Shown: positions 37,804 through 47,570 of the stretch, piece by piece
Layout: every line of letters begins with the position of its first letter
Numbering within the stretch: position 1 is the stretch's first letter
NCBI GenBank assembly: GCA_046598415.1
Contig: JBKJIG010000060.1
Location: 12,400-76,399 of the forward strand
Length of the DNA stretch: 64,000 bases
Direction of reading: 5' to 3'
From: VFJZ01 sp046598415
Lineage (GTDB): Bacteria > Actinomycetota > Thermoleophilia > Gaiellales > F1-60-MAGs149
Position numbers and translations under genes: made by a program
Notes under the pieces: model-generated
The model's database searches: none
The model's input: the letters and a program-made list of their open reading frames with translations, nothing else
What the model was told of the DNA's origin: nothing

Positions 37804-39623
37804 ACACCGTGCGGATGACGACGGCCGAGGCGCTGATCCGCCACCTCGTGGTGCAGCGGACCGTCGTCGACGGGCGCTCCGTGCCGCTCCTCGGCGGCGT
37901 GTTCGCGATCTTCGGTCACGGCAACGTGACGGGGCTCGGCGCCGCGCTGTACGACGTCGCGGACATCCTGCCGACCTACCGCGGCCAGAACGAGCAGGGG
38001 ATGGCGCTCGCGGCCGTCGCCTACGCACGGGCACAGCGACGGCGCCGCTTCATGGCAGTGACGTCATCGATCGGTCCGGGCGCGACAAACATGGTGACCG
38101 CCGCCGGCGTCGCGCTCGCGAACCGCCTGCCGCTCCTGCTCCTCGCCGGCGACACCTTCGCGAGCCGCCTGCCCGACCCGGTGCTGCAGCAGGTCGAACA
38201 CTTCGGCGAACCCAGCACGACCGTCAACGACAGCTTCCGCGCCGTCACCCGCTACTGGGACCGGATCGTGCGTCCCTCGCAGCTCCTCTCCTCGCTGCCG
38301 CACGCGCTCTCGGTCCTGCTCGACCCGGCTGACTGCGGCCCGGCGTTCCTCGGCCTGCCCCAGGACGTCCAGACCGAGTCCTTCGACTGGCCGGCCGTGT
38401 TCTTCGAGCCGGTCGAGCACGAGATCGCCAGGCCGCGCCCGGCGCGGTCCCAGGTCGCCGCCGCTGCGACGCTCCTGCGGGCGGCGCACGCGCCGCTGCT
38501 GGTCGCCGGCGGCGGCGTCCGCTACGCCGGCGCCGAGGCCGCGGTCGCGTCGTTCGCCGAGCGGCACGGCGTGCCCGTCGTCGAGACGGTAGCCGGCAAG
38601 GGCTCGCTACCTGTTGCGCACCCGCTCTTCGCCGGGCCGGTGGGCGTCACCGGCGCCGACGCCGCGAACGCGCTCGCCGGCGACGCCGACGTCGTGCTCT
38701 GCGTCGGCACGCGGCTGCAGGACTTCACAACCGGCTCGTGGACGGTGTTCGGCACCGAGGCGCGCCTGATCGGCCTCAACGCGGCCCGGTTCGACGCCGT
38801 CAAGCACCGCTCCCAGCCCGTCCAGGGCGATGCCGGCGAGGCGCTCGCCGACCTCGGCGTGGCGCTCGCCGGCTGGTCTGCCGACCCTGCCGTGGCGGCG
38901 ACGGCCGCGGCCGCGGGCGCGGCCTACCGGGCGTCCGTGGCCGCGCGCACCCGTCCCGGCGACGGGCCGGTGCTCTCCTACGCCGAGGTGATCGGCGTCG
39001 TCCACGGCCAGGCGACGGCGGACGACTACGTGGTAGCGGCGGCCGGCGGGCTGCCCGGAGAGCTGAACGTGAACTGGCTGGCCCGGGGACCCGGCACGGT
39101 CGATTGCGAATATGGCTTCTCGTGCATGGGCTACGAGCTCTCCGGCGCGTGGGGAGCCCGCCTCGCTCGGCCCGCGGGCGAGGTGTTCGCCCTCTGCGGC
39201 GACGGCTCGTACCTGATGCTGAACGTCGACCTGTACTCGACCGTCCTGCACGGCGAGAAGGTGATCGCGGTCGTGTGCGACAACGGCGGCTACGCCGTTA
39301 TCGAGCGGCTCCAGCTCGCAATGGGCAACCCCTCCTTCCGCAACATGATCGAGGGTACGCGGGTCGACTTCGCCGCGCACGCCCGTTCCCTCGGCTGCGC
39401 CGCCGAGCAGGTCTCGGGCACCGCCGGACTTGCCGCGGCGCTGACGCGGGCCCGTGCGTGTGACCGGACGACCGTGATCGTCGTCGACGTCGCCGCGCAG
39501 GACTGGACCCCGGGCGGCGCCTTCTGGGAGGTCGGCGTTCCCGCGGCGTCGGAGCGTCCGGCGGTGCGCGCGGCACGGGCCCGGATCGACGAGGGGCTCG
39601 CCCGGCAGCGGCGGGGTGTCTGA
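37800..39623 (+). CDS. iolD: 3D-(3,5/4)-trihydroxycyclohexane-1,2-dione acylhydrolase
   Basis: 607 residues, a thiamine-diphosphate enzyme. FAIFGHGNVTGLGAAL and LPTYRGQNEQGMALAAVA give the catalytic Glu; the C-terminal ThDP site is CGDGSYLMLNVDL with DNGGYAVI. It opens the six-membered ring of the inositol dione to 5-deoxy-glucuronate, the key step of inositol breakdown. GTG 37800 overlaps the previous stop as GTGA, and iolC begins directly after the stop. Confidence 0.92.
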   Translation: MNTVRMTTAEALIRHLVVQRTVVDGRSVPLLGGVFAIFGHGNVTGLGAALYDVADILPTYRGQNEQGMALAAVAYARAQRRRRFMAVTSSIGPGATNMVTAAGVALANRLPLLLLAGDTFASRLPDPVLQQVEHFGEPSTTVNDSFRAVTRYWDRIVRPSQLLSSLPHALSVLLDPADCGPAFLGLPQDVQTESFDWPAVFFEPVEHEIARPRPARSQVAAAATLLRAAHAPLLVAGGGVRYAGAEAAVASFAERHGVPVVETVAGKGSLPVAHPLFAGPVGVTGADAANALAGDADVVLCVGTRLQDFTTGSWTVFGTEARLIGLNAARFDAVKHRSQPVQGDAGEALADLGVALAGWSADPAVAATAAAAGAAYRASVAARTRPGDGPVLSYAEVIGVVHGQATADDYVVAAAGGLPGELNVNWLARGPGTVDCEYGFSCMGYELSGAWGARLARPAGEVFALCGDGSYLMLNVDLYSTVLHGEKVIAVVCDNGGYAVIERLQLAMGNPSFRNMIEGTRVDFAAHARSLGCAAEQVSGTAGLAAALTRARACDRTTVIVVDVAAQDWTPGGAFWEVGVPAASERPAVRAARARIDEGLARQRRGV

Positions 39624-40571
39624 GTGCACGACCTCGTTGCGATGGGCCGCGTGTCGGTCGACATCTACCCGGAACAGCCCGGGCCGATCGCGACCGTCCG
39701 CACGTTCGCGAAGTCGATCGGCGGTACCGCCACCAACGTCGCCGTCGCCTGCGCCCGCTACGGACGCCGCGTCGCCCTCGTCACGAAGGTCGGCGACGAC
39801 GCCTTCGGCGCCTACGTCCGCTCAGCGCTGACCGCGTTCGGCGTCGACACCCGACTCGTCGGCAGCGACCCGCGGCTCCTGACGCCGGTCGTCTTCTGTG
39901 AGCTCGACCCGCCCGAGTCCCCTCGCCTGATCTTCTACCGAGAGCCAAAGGCGCCGGACATGGAGATCGCGCCCGCCGACCTCGATCTGGACACGATGCG
40001 CGCCGCGCGGATTCTCTGGGTCACCGGCAGCGGGCTCTCGGACGAGCCGCATCGCGCGGCGCTCGCGACCGCGCTCGCGGCGCGCGCACGGCGCGGGATC
40101 ACGGTGCTCGACCTCGACTGGCGACCGACGTTCTGGCGCGCGCCGGACGAGGCGCGGGCGTGTTACGGCGCGGCGCTCGCCGGCGTCACGGTCGCGATCG
40201 GCAACCGCGAGGAGGTCGCGGTTGCGGTCGGTACCGACGAGCCGGAGGAGGCCGCCCGACGGCTGCTCGAGCTCGGCCTCGAGCTGGCGATCGTGAAGCT
40301 CGGCGGCGACGGCGTCCTGGTCGCGTCGGCCGACGGCGTCGCTCGCATCCCCGCGCACCGGGTCGCGGTGGTCTGCGGTCTCGGTGCCGGCGACGCCTTC
40401 GGCGGTGCGCTCTGCCATCGCCTGCTCGCCGGTGATCGTCCGACAGAGGCGGCGCGGTTCGCGAACGCCGCCGGCGCCATCGTCGCCGGCCGCCTGCTCT
40501 GCGCCGACGCGATGCCCGTCGAGGACGAGGTCGTCGCGCTTCTCACCACCATCCCCGGGGGACCGACGTGA
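39624..40571 (+). CDS. iolC: 5-dehydro-2-deoxygluconokinase
   Basis: 315 residues, PfkB family. SIGGTATNVAVACARYGRRVALVTKVGDD is the N-terminal sugar site, and the C-terminal GLGAGDAFGGALCHRLL has the GAGD anion hole and the IolC-like GGALCH ending. It phosphorylates 5-dehydro-2-deoxy-gluconate at C6. GTG 39624 follows the iolD stop with no gap. Confidence 0.9.
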   Translation: MHDLVAMGRVSVDIYPEQPGPIATVRTFAKSIGGTATNVAVACARYGRRVALVTKVGDDAFGAYVRSALTAFGVDTRLVGSDPRLLTPVVFCELDPPESPRLIFYREPKAPDMEIAPADLDLDTMRAARILWVTGSGLSDEPHRAALATALAARARRGITVLDLDWRPTFWRAPDEARACYGAALAGVTVAIGNREEVAVAVGTDEPEEAARRLLELGLELAIVKLGGDGVLVASADGVARIPAHRVAVVCGLGAGDAFGGALCHRLLAGDRPTEAARFANAAGAIVAGRLLCADAMPVEDEVVALLTTIPGGPT

Positions 40572-41446
40572 ACCGTACGGCAGCCGAGCTCCACCTCCCG
40601 GCCGGGAGCGCAACCGGTGAGGGCTCGCCGGTGCTGGTTACGCCCGCCCGCGCCGGCTGGCGCTACTGCGGGCTCCGCGTCGTCCGCCTCGCGCCAGGCG
40701 TGGAGCTTCGCCTCGACACCGGCGGCGACGAGGTGGCGGTGATCCCACTGGCCGTCGCAGCGCTCGACGCGACGGTCGACGGCCAGGACTACCACCTCAC
40801 AGGCCGCGCCGACGTCTTCGCCCGCGTCCCCGACTACCTCTACGTCCCGCGCGACGCCGCACTCTCGCTCCATGCCGGTGCCGGCGGCGAGGTCGCGCTC
40901 GCCAGCGCCCCGGCCCGTGTCCGGCGCGCGCCCGCGCTGCTGCGGGCGGCCGACGTCGCAGTCGAGGTGCGCGGCGCCGGCCGCGCCACCCGCCAGGTGA
41001 CGAACTTCCTCACGCCCGACGTCGACGTTGCCGACCGGTTGCTCTGCTGCGAGGTGCTGACGCCGCCCGGCAACTGGTCGAGCCACCCGCCGCACAAGCA
41101 CGACGACGCCTCCGGTGGGTTCGAAGCAGAGCTCGAGGAGATCTACTACTTCCGCGTCGCGGGCGGCGGCTTCGCCGCGCACCGGACGTACGACCTCAGG
41201 GAGGGGTGGGACGTGACGGTGGCCGTTCACAGCGACGACGTGTTCCTGGTGCCGCGCGGGTTCCACGGGCCGTGCATGGCGAGCCCGGAGCACGCGCTGT
41301 GGTACCTGAACGTGCTGGCGGGGCCGGGCGAAAAGCGCTCGATGGCCATCAGCGACGACCCGGAACACCACTGGATCCGCGCCAGCTGGGAGGGTGTCGA
41401 GCTCGACCCGCGCGTGCCGATGGCGACGGCCGGGGGCGAGCGATGA
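40568..41446 (+). CDS. iolB: 5-deoxy-glucuronate isomerase
   Basis: 292 residues, two cupin halves. The metal site is in NWSSHPPHKHD with Glu in ELEEIYYFR and a later His in PRGFHGPC. It converts 5-deoxy-glucuronate to 5-dehydro-2-deoxy-gluconate between IolD and IolC. GTGA overlap with iolC. Confidence 0.93.
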   Translation: MNRTAAELHLPAGSATGEGSPVLVTPARAGWRYCGLRVVRLAPGVELRLDTGGDEVAVIPLAVAALDATVDGQDYHLTGRADVFARVPDYLYVPRDAALSLHAGAGGEVALASAPARVRRAPALLRAADVAVEVRGAGRATRQVTNFLTPDVDVADRLLCCEVLTPPGNWSSHPPHKHDDASGGFEAELEEIYYFRVAGGGFAAHRTYDLREGWDVTVAVHSDDVFLVPRGFHGPCMASPEHALWYLNVLAGPGEKRSMAISDDPEHHWIRASWEGVELDPRVPMATAGGER

Positions 41447-42321
41447 ACGCCGGCATCGCCGGGCTGGAGGCGCCCGACGGGGTGGTCGTCGGCGCCGCCG
41501 CCGACCACCGCGACAGCCTCCGCGACGAACTCGCGCGCCGCGACCTGACGCTCGACGACGCTGCGATCGGCGCGATCAAGGCGCGAATCGCCGAGGTGCT
41601 CGCGTCCGTCGCGACCGTGCTCCTCCTCGACGTGGAGTCGGGCCTGCCCGCCGCGCAGGCGCTCGGCTTGCTCGAGCGCGGTCTGCCGGTGGCACTGCCG
41701 CTCGAGGACCAGGGCTACGGCGACGTCGCCCGGGTGGCGGTGACGACGCTGAGCCCCGGGTTCTCGCCCGGTCGGGCCGCCGAGCTCGGTGCGGCGGCGT
41801 GCAAGCTGCTCCTGCCGTTCCGCACCGACGTCGCCGACCAGGCGGCCCGGCAGGAGGACGTCGCCGCCGGCTGCGCCGAGGCCTGTCGGGAGGCGGGGCT
41901 CCCGCTGGTGCTGGAGCCGATCGTCTACCGCCGCTCGAGCGAGGCGCTCGGCACCGCACAATTCGGCGAGCTCGTGGTCGCAGGTGCCGAGCGGTTGGCG
42001 CGCCTCGACCCTGGCCTCCTCAAGCTCCAGTACCCCGGAAGCCGCTCGGCCTGCGACCGGCTCCACACCGCCGCCGGCGCCCAGCCGTGGGTGCTGCTCG
42101 GCGGCGGCGCCGAGCCGGAGACGCTCGAGCGTCAGGTGGGCGAGGCCTGCGCCGCCGGGGCGCGCGGCTTCATCGTCGGGCGCACCCTCTGGTCCGACGC
42201 GCTCGTCGCCGACCCGGCCGAACGAGAGCGCCGCATCGCCACGTTCGTCCGACCGCGCCTGGAACGGCTCGCCGCCATCGCCCGAGCACACCGACCAGCG
42301 ACAACCAAGGAGGGCACGTGA
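41443..42321 (+). CDS. Class I-type aldolase of the LacD/Cgl0159 group
   Basis: 292 residues, a beta/alpha barrel with SVATVLLLDVESGLPAAQAL, AAACKLLLPFRTD with a candidate Schiff-base region, and LLKLQYPGS. Resemblance is to LacD-like aldolases and the Corynebacterium inositol-cluster protein Cgl0159. In context it would cleave 5-dehydro-2-deoxy-gluconate 6-phosphate to dihydroxyacetone phosphate and malonate semialdehyde, replacing IolJ. Family placement is moderately sure; the reaction is inferred from the neighbours. ATGA overlap with iolB. Confidence 0.72.
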   Translation: MNAGIAGLEAPDGVVVGAAADHRDSLRDELARRDLTLDDAAIGAIKARIAEVLASVATVLLLDVESGLPAAQALGLLERGLPVALPLEDQGYGDVARVAVTTLSPGFSPGRAAELGAAACKLLLPFRTDVADQAARQEDVAAGCAEACREAGLPLVLEPIVYRRSSEALGTAQFGELVVAGAERLARLDPGLLKLQYPGSRSACDRLHTAAGAQPWVLLGGGAEPETLERQVGEACAAGARGFIVGRTLWSDALVADPAERERRIATFVRPRLERLAAIARAHRPATTKEGT

Positions 42322-43235
42322 TCCAAATCGCAACCGCCCCGTGCTCATTCGGAGTCTTCGAGATCACGGTCGGCCGCCCCGGTCTGCCGACCGGCGCCGA
42401 GCTCGCTCGGACGATGGCCGAGACGGGCTACGTCGGCACCGAGCTTGGCCCGCCGTCCTACTTCGGGGAGGGCGCCGAGGTCGCCGCCCTCCTCGGTGGC
42501 GAGGGGCTCGCGCTCGTCGGCTCGTTCCTACCCCTGCGCCTGTCGCGGACGGAGGCGATCGCCGAGGACCTCGCGATGATGCAGCGGACGCTGGACACGC
42601 TCGAGGTGGTCGCCGGCGACGGACCGCGACCAATCGTGCTGATCGCCGACGCCTTCCTCGAGCCGGAGCGCATCGCCTTCGCGGGCGCGATCGAGGAGCA
42701 CCCCGAGGCCTGGCTCGGGGCGGCCCGGTTCGAGACCCTCGTCGCGAACCTGCACCGCGCCGCCGAGATCTGCCGGAGCCGATCGTTCCCGGTCTCGTTC
42801 CACTACCACGCCGGCACCTACGTCGAGACGCCACGCGAGATCGCCGCGCTCGGGGAACGCCTCGACACCGGGCTGCTCGGGCTCTGCTTCGACACCGGCC
42901 ACAGCGCCTTCGGTGGCGGCGACCCGCTCGGGTTCCTGCGGGAGTTCGGCGAGCTGGTCAACCACGTCCACCTGAAGGACGTCGATCTCGGCCGCCTGCG
43001 GGCGGTGCGGGACGGCGGCGGCGACCTGATGGCGGCGTGGGAGCAGGGGGTGTTCTGTCCACTCGGCAAGGGCGACGCGAACGTCGACGGCTGCCTTGAG
43101 GAGCTCGCCCGCCGCGGGTACGACGGCTGGTACGTGGTCGAGCAGGATCGGGTGCTCGGGCCGGCGGAGCCGTTCGGCGCCGCCGTCGATGACGCGCGCG
43201 CGAACCGCGCCTACCTCCGCGAGCGAGGCTTCTAG
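42318..43235 (+). CDS. iolE: Inosose dehydratase-type TIM barrel protein
   Basis: 305 residues. The start IATAPCSFGVFEI and the metal ligands (His in SFHYHAGTYVE, Asp/His in CFDTGHSAFGG, His in VNHVHLKD) match IolE-type dehydratases, which remove water from 2-keto-myo-inositol to give the dione used by IolD. An IolI-like isomerase role cannot be excluded. AAGGAGGG at 42307-42314 precedes GTG 42318, which overlaps the aldolase stop (GTGA). Last gene of the operon. Confidence 0.8.
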   Translation: MIQIATAPCSFGVFEITVGRPGLPTGAELARTMAETGYVGTELGPPSYFGEGAEVAALLGGEGLALVGSFLPLRLSRTEAIAEDLAMMQRTLDTLEVVAGDGPRPIVLIADAFLEPERIAFAGAIEEHPEAWLGAARFETLVANLHRAAEICRSRSFPVSFHYHAGTYVETPREIAALGERLDTGLLGLCFDTGHSAFGGGDPLGFLREFGELVNHVHLKDVDLGRLRAVRDGGGDLMAAWEQGVFCPLGKGDANVDGCLEELARRGYDGWYVVEQDRVLGPAEPFGAAVDDARANRAYLRERGF

Positions 43236-43301
43236 CTCGGTGCGTGCGACCAGGCTCTGGACGGGCCGACATTGCCGGGGTCGTCGCGGAGCAGCGATGA
43301 T

Positions 43302-44393
43302 ATGCCCATGACCGATCGCGCCGATCGCTACGAGGTGTCCGTTCAGCAGTACCGGTCGTTTGCACGAGACGGTTTCCTCGCGGTCCGCGGCCTGGTGCCG
43401 GCGGACGAGATCGCAGAGCTGCGCACCCACACCGACGAGCTGACCGCCGGACGGCTTCCGGAACAGGTCACCGCCGGCGCCCGCCGCGACGTCTCGGACG
43501 ACACCGGCACGACTGTCCAGCTGCTCGAAGCGCCGCCGGCAGCGCTCTCCGACAGCGAGCGAGCGCAGTGGTTCCTACGCGTCCACATGCTGCACCGTCA
43601 GCTGCCTCTGCACGAGCGCTGGCTGCTGCACCCGCGCGTGCTCGACGTGCTCGAGGCGCTCGTCGGCCCGGACGTCAGCGCCCTGCAGTCGATGCTCTTC
43701 CTCAAGCCACCGGGCAAGCCCGGCCAGGGCTGGCACCAGGACTCCTTCTACATTCCCACCCATCCCGACACGCTCTGCGGCGCCTGGATCGCGATCGACC
43801 CAGCCGACGAGATCAACGGCGCGATGTGGTTTGCGAAGGGCTCGCAGGTGGAGCCCGTGCACCCGCCCCCCGTCGACGCGTACGGCTTCTCCGACCAGAC
43901 CATGCTCGCCGGTCTGGGTTGCGTTCGAGGCGTCAGCGATCCGGCCGACGAGCGAAACGCGCTGACGCCGGTTGCCGACCGCTACGACCACGTGCTCGTC
44001 GCGGCGGCGCCCGGCGACGTCGTCTTCTTCGACGGCCACGTCCTGCACCGATCGAAGGCGAACTTCAGCTCGAGCCGGCCCCGGCGCGCCTTCGTCGGGC
44101 ACTACATGAGCGCGCGCTCGTTCACGCAGTGGGGTCGGATCGTCGAGACCGACGAGCCGAGCATGGCGGCCGACGTTATCGACGACGCCACCGGTGGCAC
44201 GAACGGCTCGCACATCCTCGCCCGCGGCGACACCCATCTGCCGTTCGCGCCGCCACGTTTCGGAACGCCGTGCGCGGCGCTCGAGGAGCCGGCCGTCCGC
44301 CGCCGCCACTCCGACTACGCCCAGCGGATGCTGGCGCGGGCCGACTCGATGCTCGGCTGCGCCGCTGCGACGCCGGCGATCGACGACGACTGA
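43302..44393 (+). CDS. Phytanoyl-CoA dioxygenase (PhyH) family protein
   Basis: 363 residues. The 2-oxoglutarate/Fe(II) site is visible: the HxD motif in GWHQDSFYIPTHPD, the distal His in VFFDGHVLHRSKAN and the Arg in SSRPRRAFVGHY for the 2-oxoglutarate carboxylate. Substrates of such enzymes range from lipids to small natural products. ATG 43302 or ATG 43308 are candidate starts; GGAG lies ten bases before the first. It is 66 bp after iolE on the same strand and meets the CUT1 importer tail to tail, so a link to a modified inositol substrate is possible. Confidence 0.8.
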   Translation: MPMTDRADRYEVSVQQYRSFARDGFLAVRGLVPADEIAELRTHTDELTAGRLPEQVTAGARRDVSDDTGTTVQLLEAPPAALSDSERAQWFLRVHMLHRQLPLHERWLLHPRVLDVLEALVGPDVSALQSMLFLKPPGKPGQGWHQDSFYIPTHPDTLCGAWIAIDPADEINGAMWFAKGSQVEPVHPPPVDAYGFSDQTMLAGLGCVRGVSDPADERNALTPVADRYDHVLVAAAPGDVVFFDGHVLHRSKANFSSSRPRRAFVGHYMSARSFTQWGRIVETDEPSMAADVIDDATGGTNGSHILARGDTHLPFAPPRFGTPCAALEEPAVRRRHSDYAQRMLARADSMLGCAAATPAIDDD

Positions 44394-45209
44394 CTACTTC
44401 ACCGCGCCGAGCGTGAGGCCGCGCACGAGGTGGCGCTGCACCAGCATCGCGAAGATCACGATCGGCAGGGCGCCGAGGACGCCGGCGGCGGCCATCGCAC
44501 CCCAGTCGATGTTGATGCGACCCATCAGCGTCGCGACCCCGACGGGCATCGTCTGCGCGTCGGGCGTCGACGTGAGCAGGAGCGCGAACAGGAACTCGTT
44601 GTAGGTGACGATGACGGCGAAGATCGCCGTCGCCACGAGGCCGGGCGCCGCGAGCGGCAGCACGATCCGACGGAACGCCGTCAACCGCGAGTCGCCGTCA
44701 ACCATGGCGGCCTCCTCGAGGTCGACGGGAATCTCGCGGAAGAACGAGTCCATCATCCACACCACAAGCGACACGTCGAACGCGGCGTAGATGATGATCA
44801 GCGAGAGGCGCGTGTCGAGCAGACCGAGCTTCTGCGTGAGCACGTAGATCGGCACGATCAGGATCACCGTTGGCAGCATCCGTGCGATCAGTAGGACGAA
44901 CGCGAGCCGGCGCTCGAGCCCGAACCGCAGCCGGAAGCGGGCGAGCGCGTACGCCGCGAGGCTGCCGACCACGAGCGCGACGAGGACGGCGCCCGTGGTG
45001 ACGACGAGGGCGTTGCCGAAGTAGCTCGCGAACTCGCGGCGCGTGAAGAGGCTCGTGTAGGAGGCGAGCGTCGGGTGCGCCGGCAGCAGTGTGCCGTCCT
45101 GGGTCGCCTCGCGGTTCGTCTTGAGCGACGTCGAGATCATCCAGAGGATCGGCAGGAGCGCGATCGCGCAGGCGACCACGAGAGCGCCGACGTGGGCGAC
45201 GCGCTTCAC
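44394..45209 (-). CDS. CUT1 sugar ABC transporter permease (MalG/UgpE type)
   Basis: 271 residues with six predicted membrane segments. The ATPase-contact EAA loop reads DLEEAAMVDGDSRLTAFRRIVLP, and the N-terminus PILWMISTSLKTNREA is typical of MalG. GTG 45209 overlaps the stop of the first permease (GTGA). Last gene of the importer operon, with its end abutting the PhyH gene end. Confidence 0.9.
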   Translation of the reverse strand: MKRVAHVGALVVACAIALLPILWMISTSLKTNREATQDGTLLPAHPTLASYTSLFTRREFASYFGNALVVTTGAVLVALVVGSLAAYALARFRLRFGLERRLAFVLLIARMLPTVILIVPIYVLTQKLGLLDTRLSLIIIYAAFDVSLVVWMMDSFFREIPVDLEEAAMVDGDSRLTAFRRIVLPLAAPGLVATAIFAVIVTYNEFLFALLLTSTPDAQTMPVGVATLMGRINIDWGAMAAAGVLGALPIVIFAMLVQRHLVRGLTLGAVK

Positions 45210-46111
45210 CTCGTCTCCATCCGTCGCAGCGTCCGCACAGCGAGCGCTGAGCAGGCGAGGACGACGAGGGCGACCATGACCAGCATCGCCGCCGCAAAGC
45301 CGTAGCGCTGGAAGCGGAAGAACGCGTCGTATCCGTAGTAGGCGACGAGTTGGGTCGACGTCCCCGGCCCCCCCTGGGTGAGCACGTAGATCTGGTCGAA
45401 GGTGGTGAATGCGTCGAGCGTGCGCAGCACGATCGCGACGGCGAGGACCTGCCGCATCAGCGGCAGCGTGTGGTCGAGGAACGTCCGCCATGGCCCAGCG
45501 CCGTCGACGCGCGCGGCTTCGAACGGCTCCTGAGGCAGCGATTGCAGGCCGGCGAGGAGGATCAGGAACATCAGTGGCGTCCACTCCCAGACGTCGAGTG
45601 CGACGATGGCCCAGAAAGCTGAGGTCTCGTGCGACAGGAGGCCGACCTCGCCGCCGCCAAACTGGTGCGAGATGATCGTCATCAGGCCGACGTCCGAGGC
45701 GTAGATGAGGCGGAACACGAGCCCGACGATCACCGGTGTCACGATCATGGGCACGATCAGGATCAGGCGCACGGCGCGGATGAAGCGGAGCTCGCGCAGG
45801 CACAGGAGGGCCAGCGCGAAGCCGATCACGGTCTCGAAGAGGACCGCGAAGAACACGTACTTCACGGTCGTCCAGACGGCCTGCCGGAACACCTTGTCCT
45901 TGAGCGCGTCCCGGTAGTTGTCGAGCCCGACCCCGTGCAGCGGCCGGCCGAAGCGGTAGAACTCGGTAGAGATCTGCCCGCCCCGCACGAGCGGGTAGGC
46001 GATCACGGCGAGGATGAGCAGCAGCGCCGGCGCGAGGAAAAGATAGGGAAGAGCCCGTTCGAGCCCCGCTCCGCGGACGCGCTTCCGACGCGCCGGCGCT
46101 GCCGATTCCAC
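45206..46111 (-). CDS. CUT1 sugar ABC transporter permease (MalF/UgpA type)
   Basis: 301 residues, six membrane segments. The EAA loop reads EPFEAARVDGAGPWRTFLDHTLP. It forms the channel with the following permease. It lies nine bases downstream of the SBP stop codon and starts with GTG. Confidence 0.9.
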   Translation of the reverse strand: MESAAPARRKRVRGAGLERALPYLFLAPALLLILAVIAYPLVRGGQISTEFYRFGRPLHGVGLDNYRDALKDKVFRQAVWTTVKYVFFAVLFETVIGFALALLCLRELRFIRAVRLILIVPMIVTPVIVGLVFRLIYASDVGLMTIISHQFGGGEVGLLSHETSAFWAIVALDVWEWTPLMFLILLAGLQSLPQEPFEAARVDGAGPWRTFLDHTLPLMRQVLAVAIVLRTLDAFTTFDQIYVLTQGGPGTSTQLVAYYGYDAFFRFQRYGFAAAMLVMVALVVLACSALAVRTLRRMETR

Positions 46112-46120
46112 CCTGCCGGC

Positions 46121-47533
46121 CTAGCCGTAGTAGCCGAGGGAGTCGAACTTGGCGCGGACGTCCTTGGCCGCCTGGTCGAGCTCGGCGGAGCCGTCGGTTC
46201 CCTTCACGAGCGCCACGTTGAGGGCGGTGCCGATGATCAGCTCGGCCTCCGACCAGTCGGGCGTCCGCGGCCGCGGCGTGCAGCCCGAGTCGAGCTGGGC
46301 GAGGGCGACCGGCAGCAGCCGGTGGTCGGCGACGGCTTGCGGATCCTCGAAGCCTGCGCGCTTGACCGGCAGGTCGCCGGAGCGGGCGAGCTCGATCTGG
46401 ATCCGGTCCTGCGCGAACCACTTGCAGAATGTGATCGCGTTGTCCTTGTTCGGCGCACTCGCCGACACCCCGTGGATGAAGATGCCGAGCTGGGAGATCG
46501 CGCTCGTCTGGCCCGGCGTGACCCCGAAGTCGAGCTTGCCGACGACCTTCGACTCCGCCGGGTCGTCCGACTTGATCGCGGCGCCCGAGTACTGGATCGC
46601 CGCGGCGGCGTCGCCGCCCAGGATGGCGGCGCCCTCCTGGTCCGAGTTGTACTCGGCGACGTTCGGCGGCGAGATCGCCTTCACCGGGCCGAGGAAGAAG
46701 GCGGCCGATGCCTTGCCCTCGGCGGAGTTGAAGATCGGCTCCCACTGATCGTCGAACATGTTCGCGCCGAACGACTGCATGATCGACCACCACGAGCCGA
46801 CGATCGGGTTGCCCTTCACGCCGCGGAAGACGTAGCCGTACTTGACGGTGCCGGCCTTCTGGGCGTCGCCCGCGATCTGCACGAACTCGTCGAACGTCTT
46901 CGGCGCGCCGTTGGCGAACACGTCGTTGCGGTAGGTGAGCGTCTGCAGATCGCCGATCGTCGGCAGCGCGACGAGCGTCGGCTCCTGGTCCTCGAAGCCC
47001 TTGACGCGCGGCCCGGCCTTCGGCGGCCAGAAGCCGAGGTCGATGAACGGCGCCGGGTAGGTCGCCTCCGCCGTCAGGCCGTGTTGCTCGAGCGGCTCGA
47101 GGACACCGCCGGCCGCGTACTGCGGAATCCACGGGTCGTCCATGATGTAGATGTCGAACTGGCCCGCCTTCGAGATGCCGTCCTGGAAGGCTTTCGAGAA
47201 GAACGAATCGTACGGCTCGAGCAGGAAGGTCGGCTTGATGCCGGTCTCCTTCTCGAAGAGCGGCAGGATGGTGTTCTTGAATGGCTCGAGCGCGCCGTCC
47301 TCGAAGCCACCGATGACGACCTCGCCGGTGCCGGTGAACTCGCCCGCCCCGCCGGTGCCGGCCGCCGAGGTCGCGCCGGCCGCCGAGGTGGCGCCGGCGG
47401 ACGACGCGCCGCCGCCCGAGCCGCCGCAGGCGGCGAGCAGATTGGCCCCGGCGATCGCGCCACCCGCGGCGAGGCCGGTGCCGATGAAGCGGCGGCGGGA
47501 AAGCCGCACGCGCTCCAGGTCTCGTTCGTCCAT
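46121..47533 (-). CDS. Tat-exported sugar-binding lipoprotein (SBP family 1)
   Basis: 470 residues. The N-terminus has a twin-arginine motif SRRRFIGTG followed by a hydrophobic stretch and a lipobox LLAAC, then a Gly/Ser/Ala-rich linker. The body resembles family 1 extracellular solute-binding proteins, with IYIMDDPWIPQYAAGGVLEPL. It would deliver a sugar or polyol to the CUT1 permeases. ATG 47533 has GGAGGGG about five bases upstream. The neighbouring inositol operon makes inositol-related ligands a reasonable guess. Confidence 0.88.
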   Translation of the reverse strand: MDERDLERVRLSRRRFIGTGLAAGGAIAGANLLAACGGSGGGASSAGATSAAGATSAAGTGGAGEFTGTGEVVIGGFEDGALEPFKNTILPLFEKETGIKPTFLLEPYDSFFSKAFQDGISKAGQFDIYIMDDPWIPQYAAGGVLEPLEQHGLTAEATYPAPFIDLGFWPPKAGPRVKGFEDQEPTLVALPTIGDLQTLTYRNDVFANGAPKTFDEFVQIAGDAQKAGTVKYGYVFRGVKGNPIVGSWWSIMQSFGANMFDDQWEPIFNSAEGKASAAFFLGPVKAISPPNVAEYNSDQEGAAILGGDAAAAIQYSGAAIKSDDPAESKVVGKLDFGVTPGQTSAISQLGIFIHGVSASAPNKDNAITFCKWFAQDRIQIELARSGDLPVKRAGFEDPQAVADHRLLPVALAQLDSGCTPRPRTPDWSEAELIIGTALNVALVKGTDGSAELDQAAKDVRAKFDSLGYYG

Positions 47534-47570
47534 GATCCCCTCCACCTCCAAGCCTTGCGGCTTATTCCGG

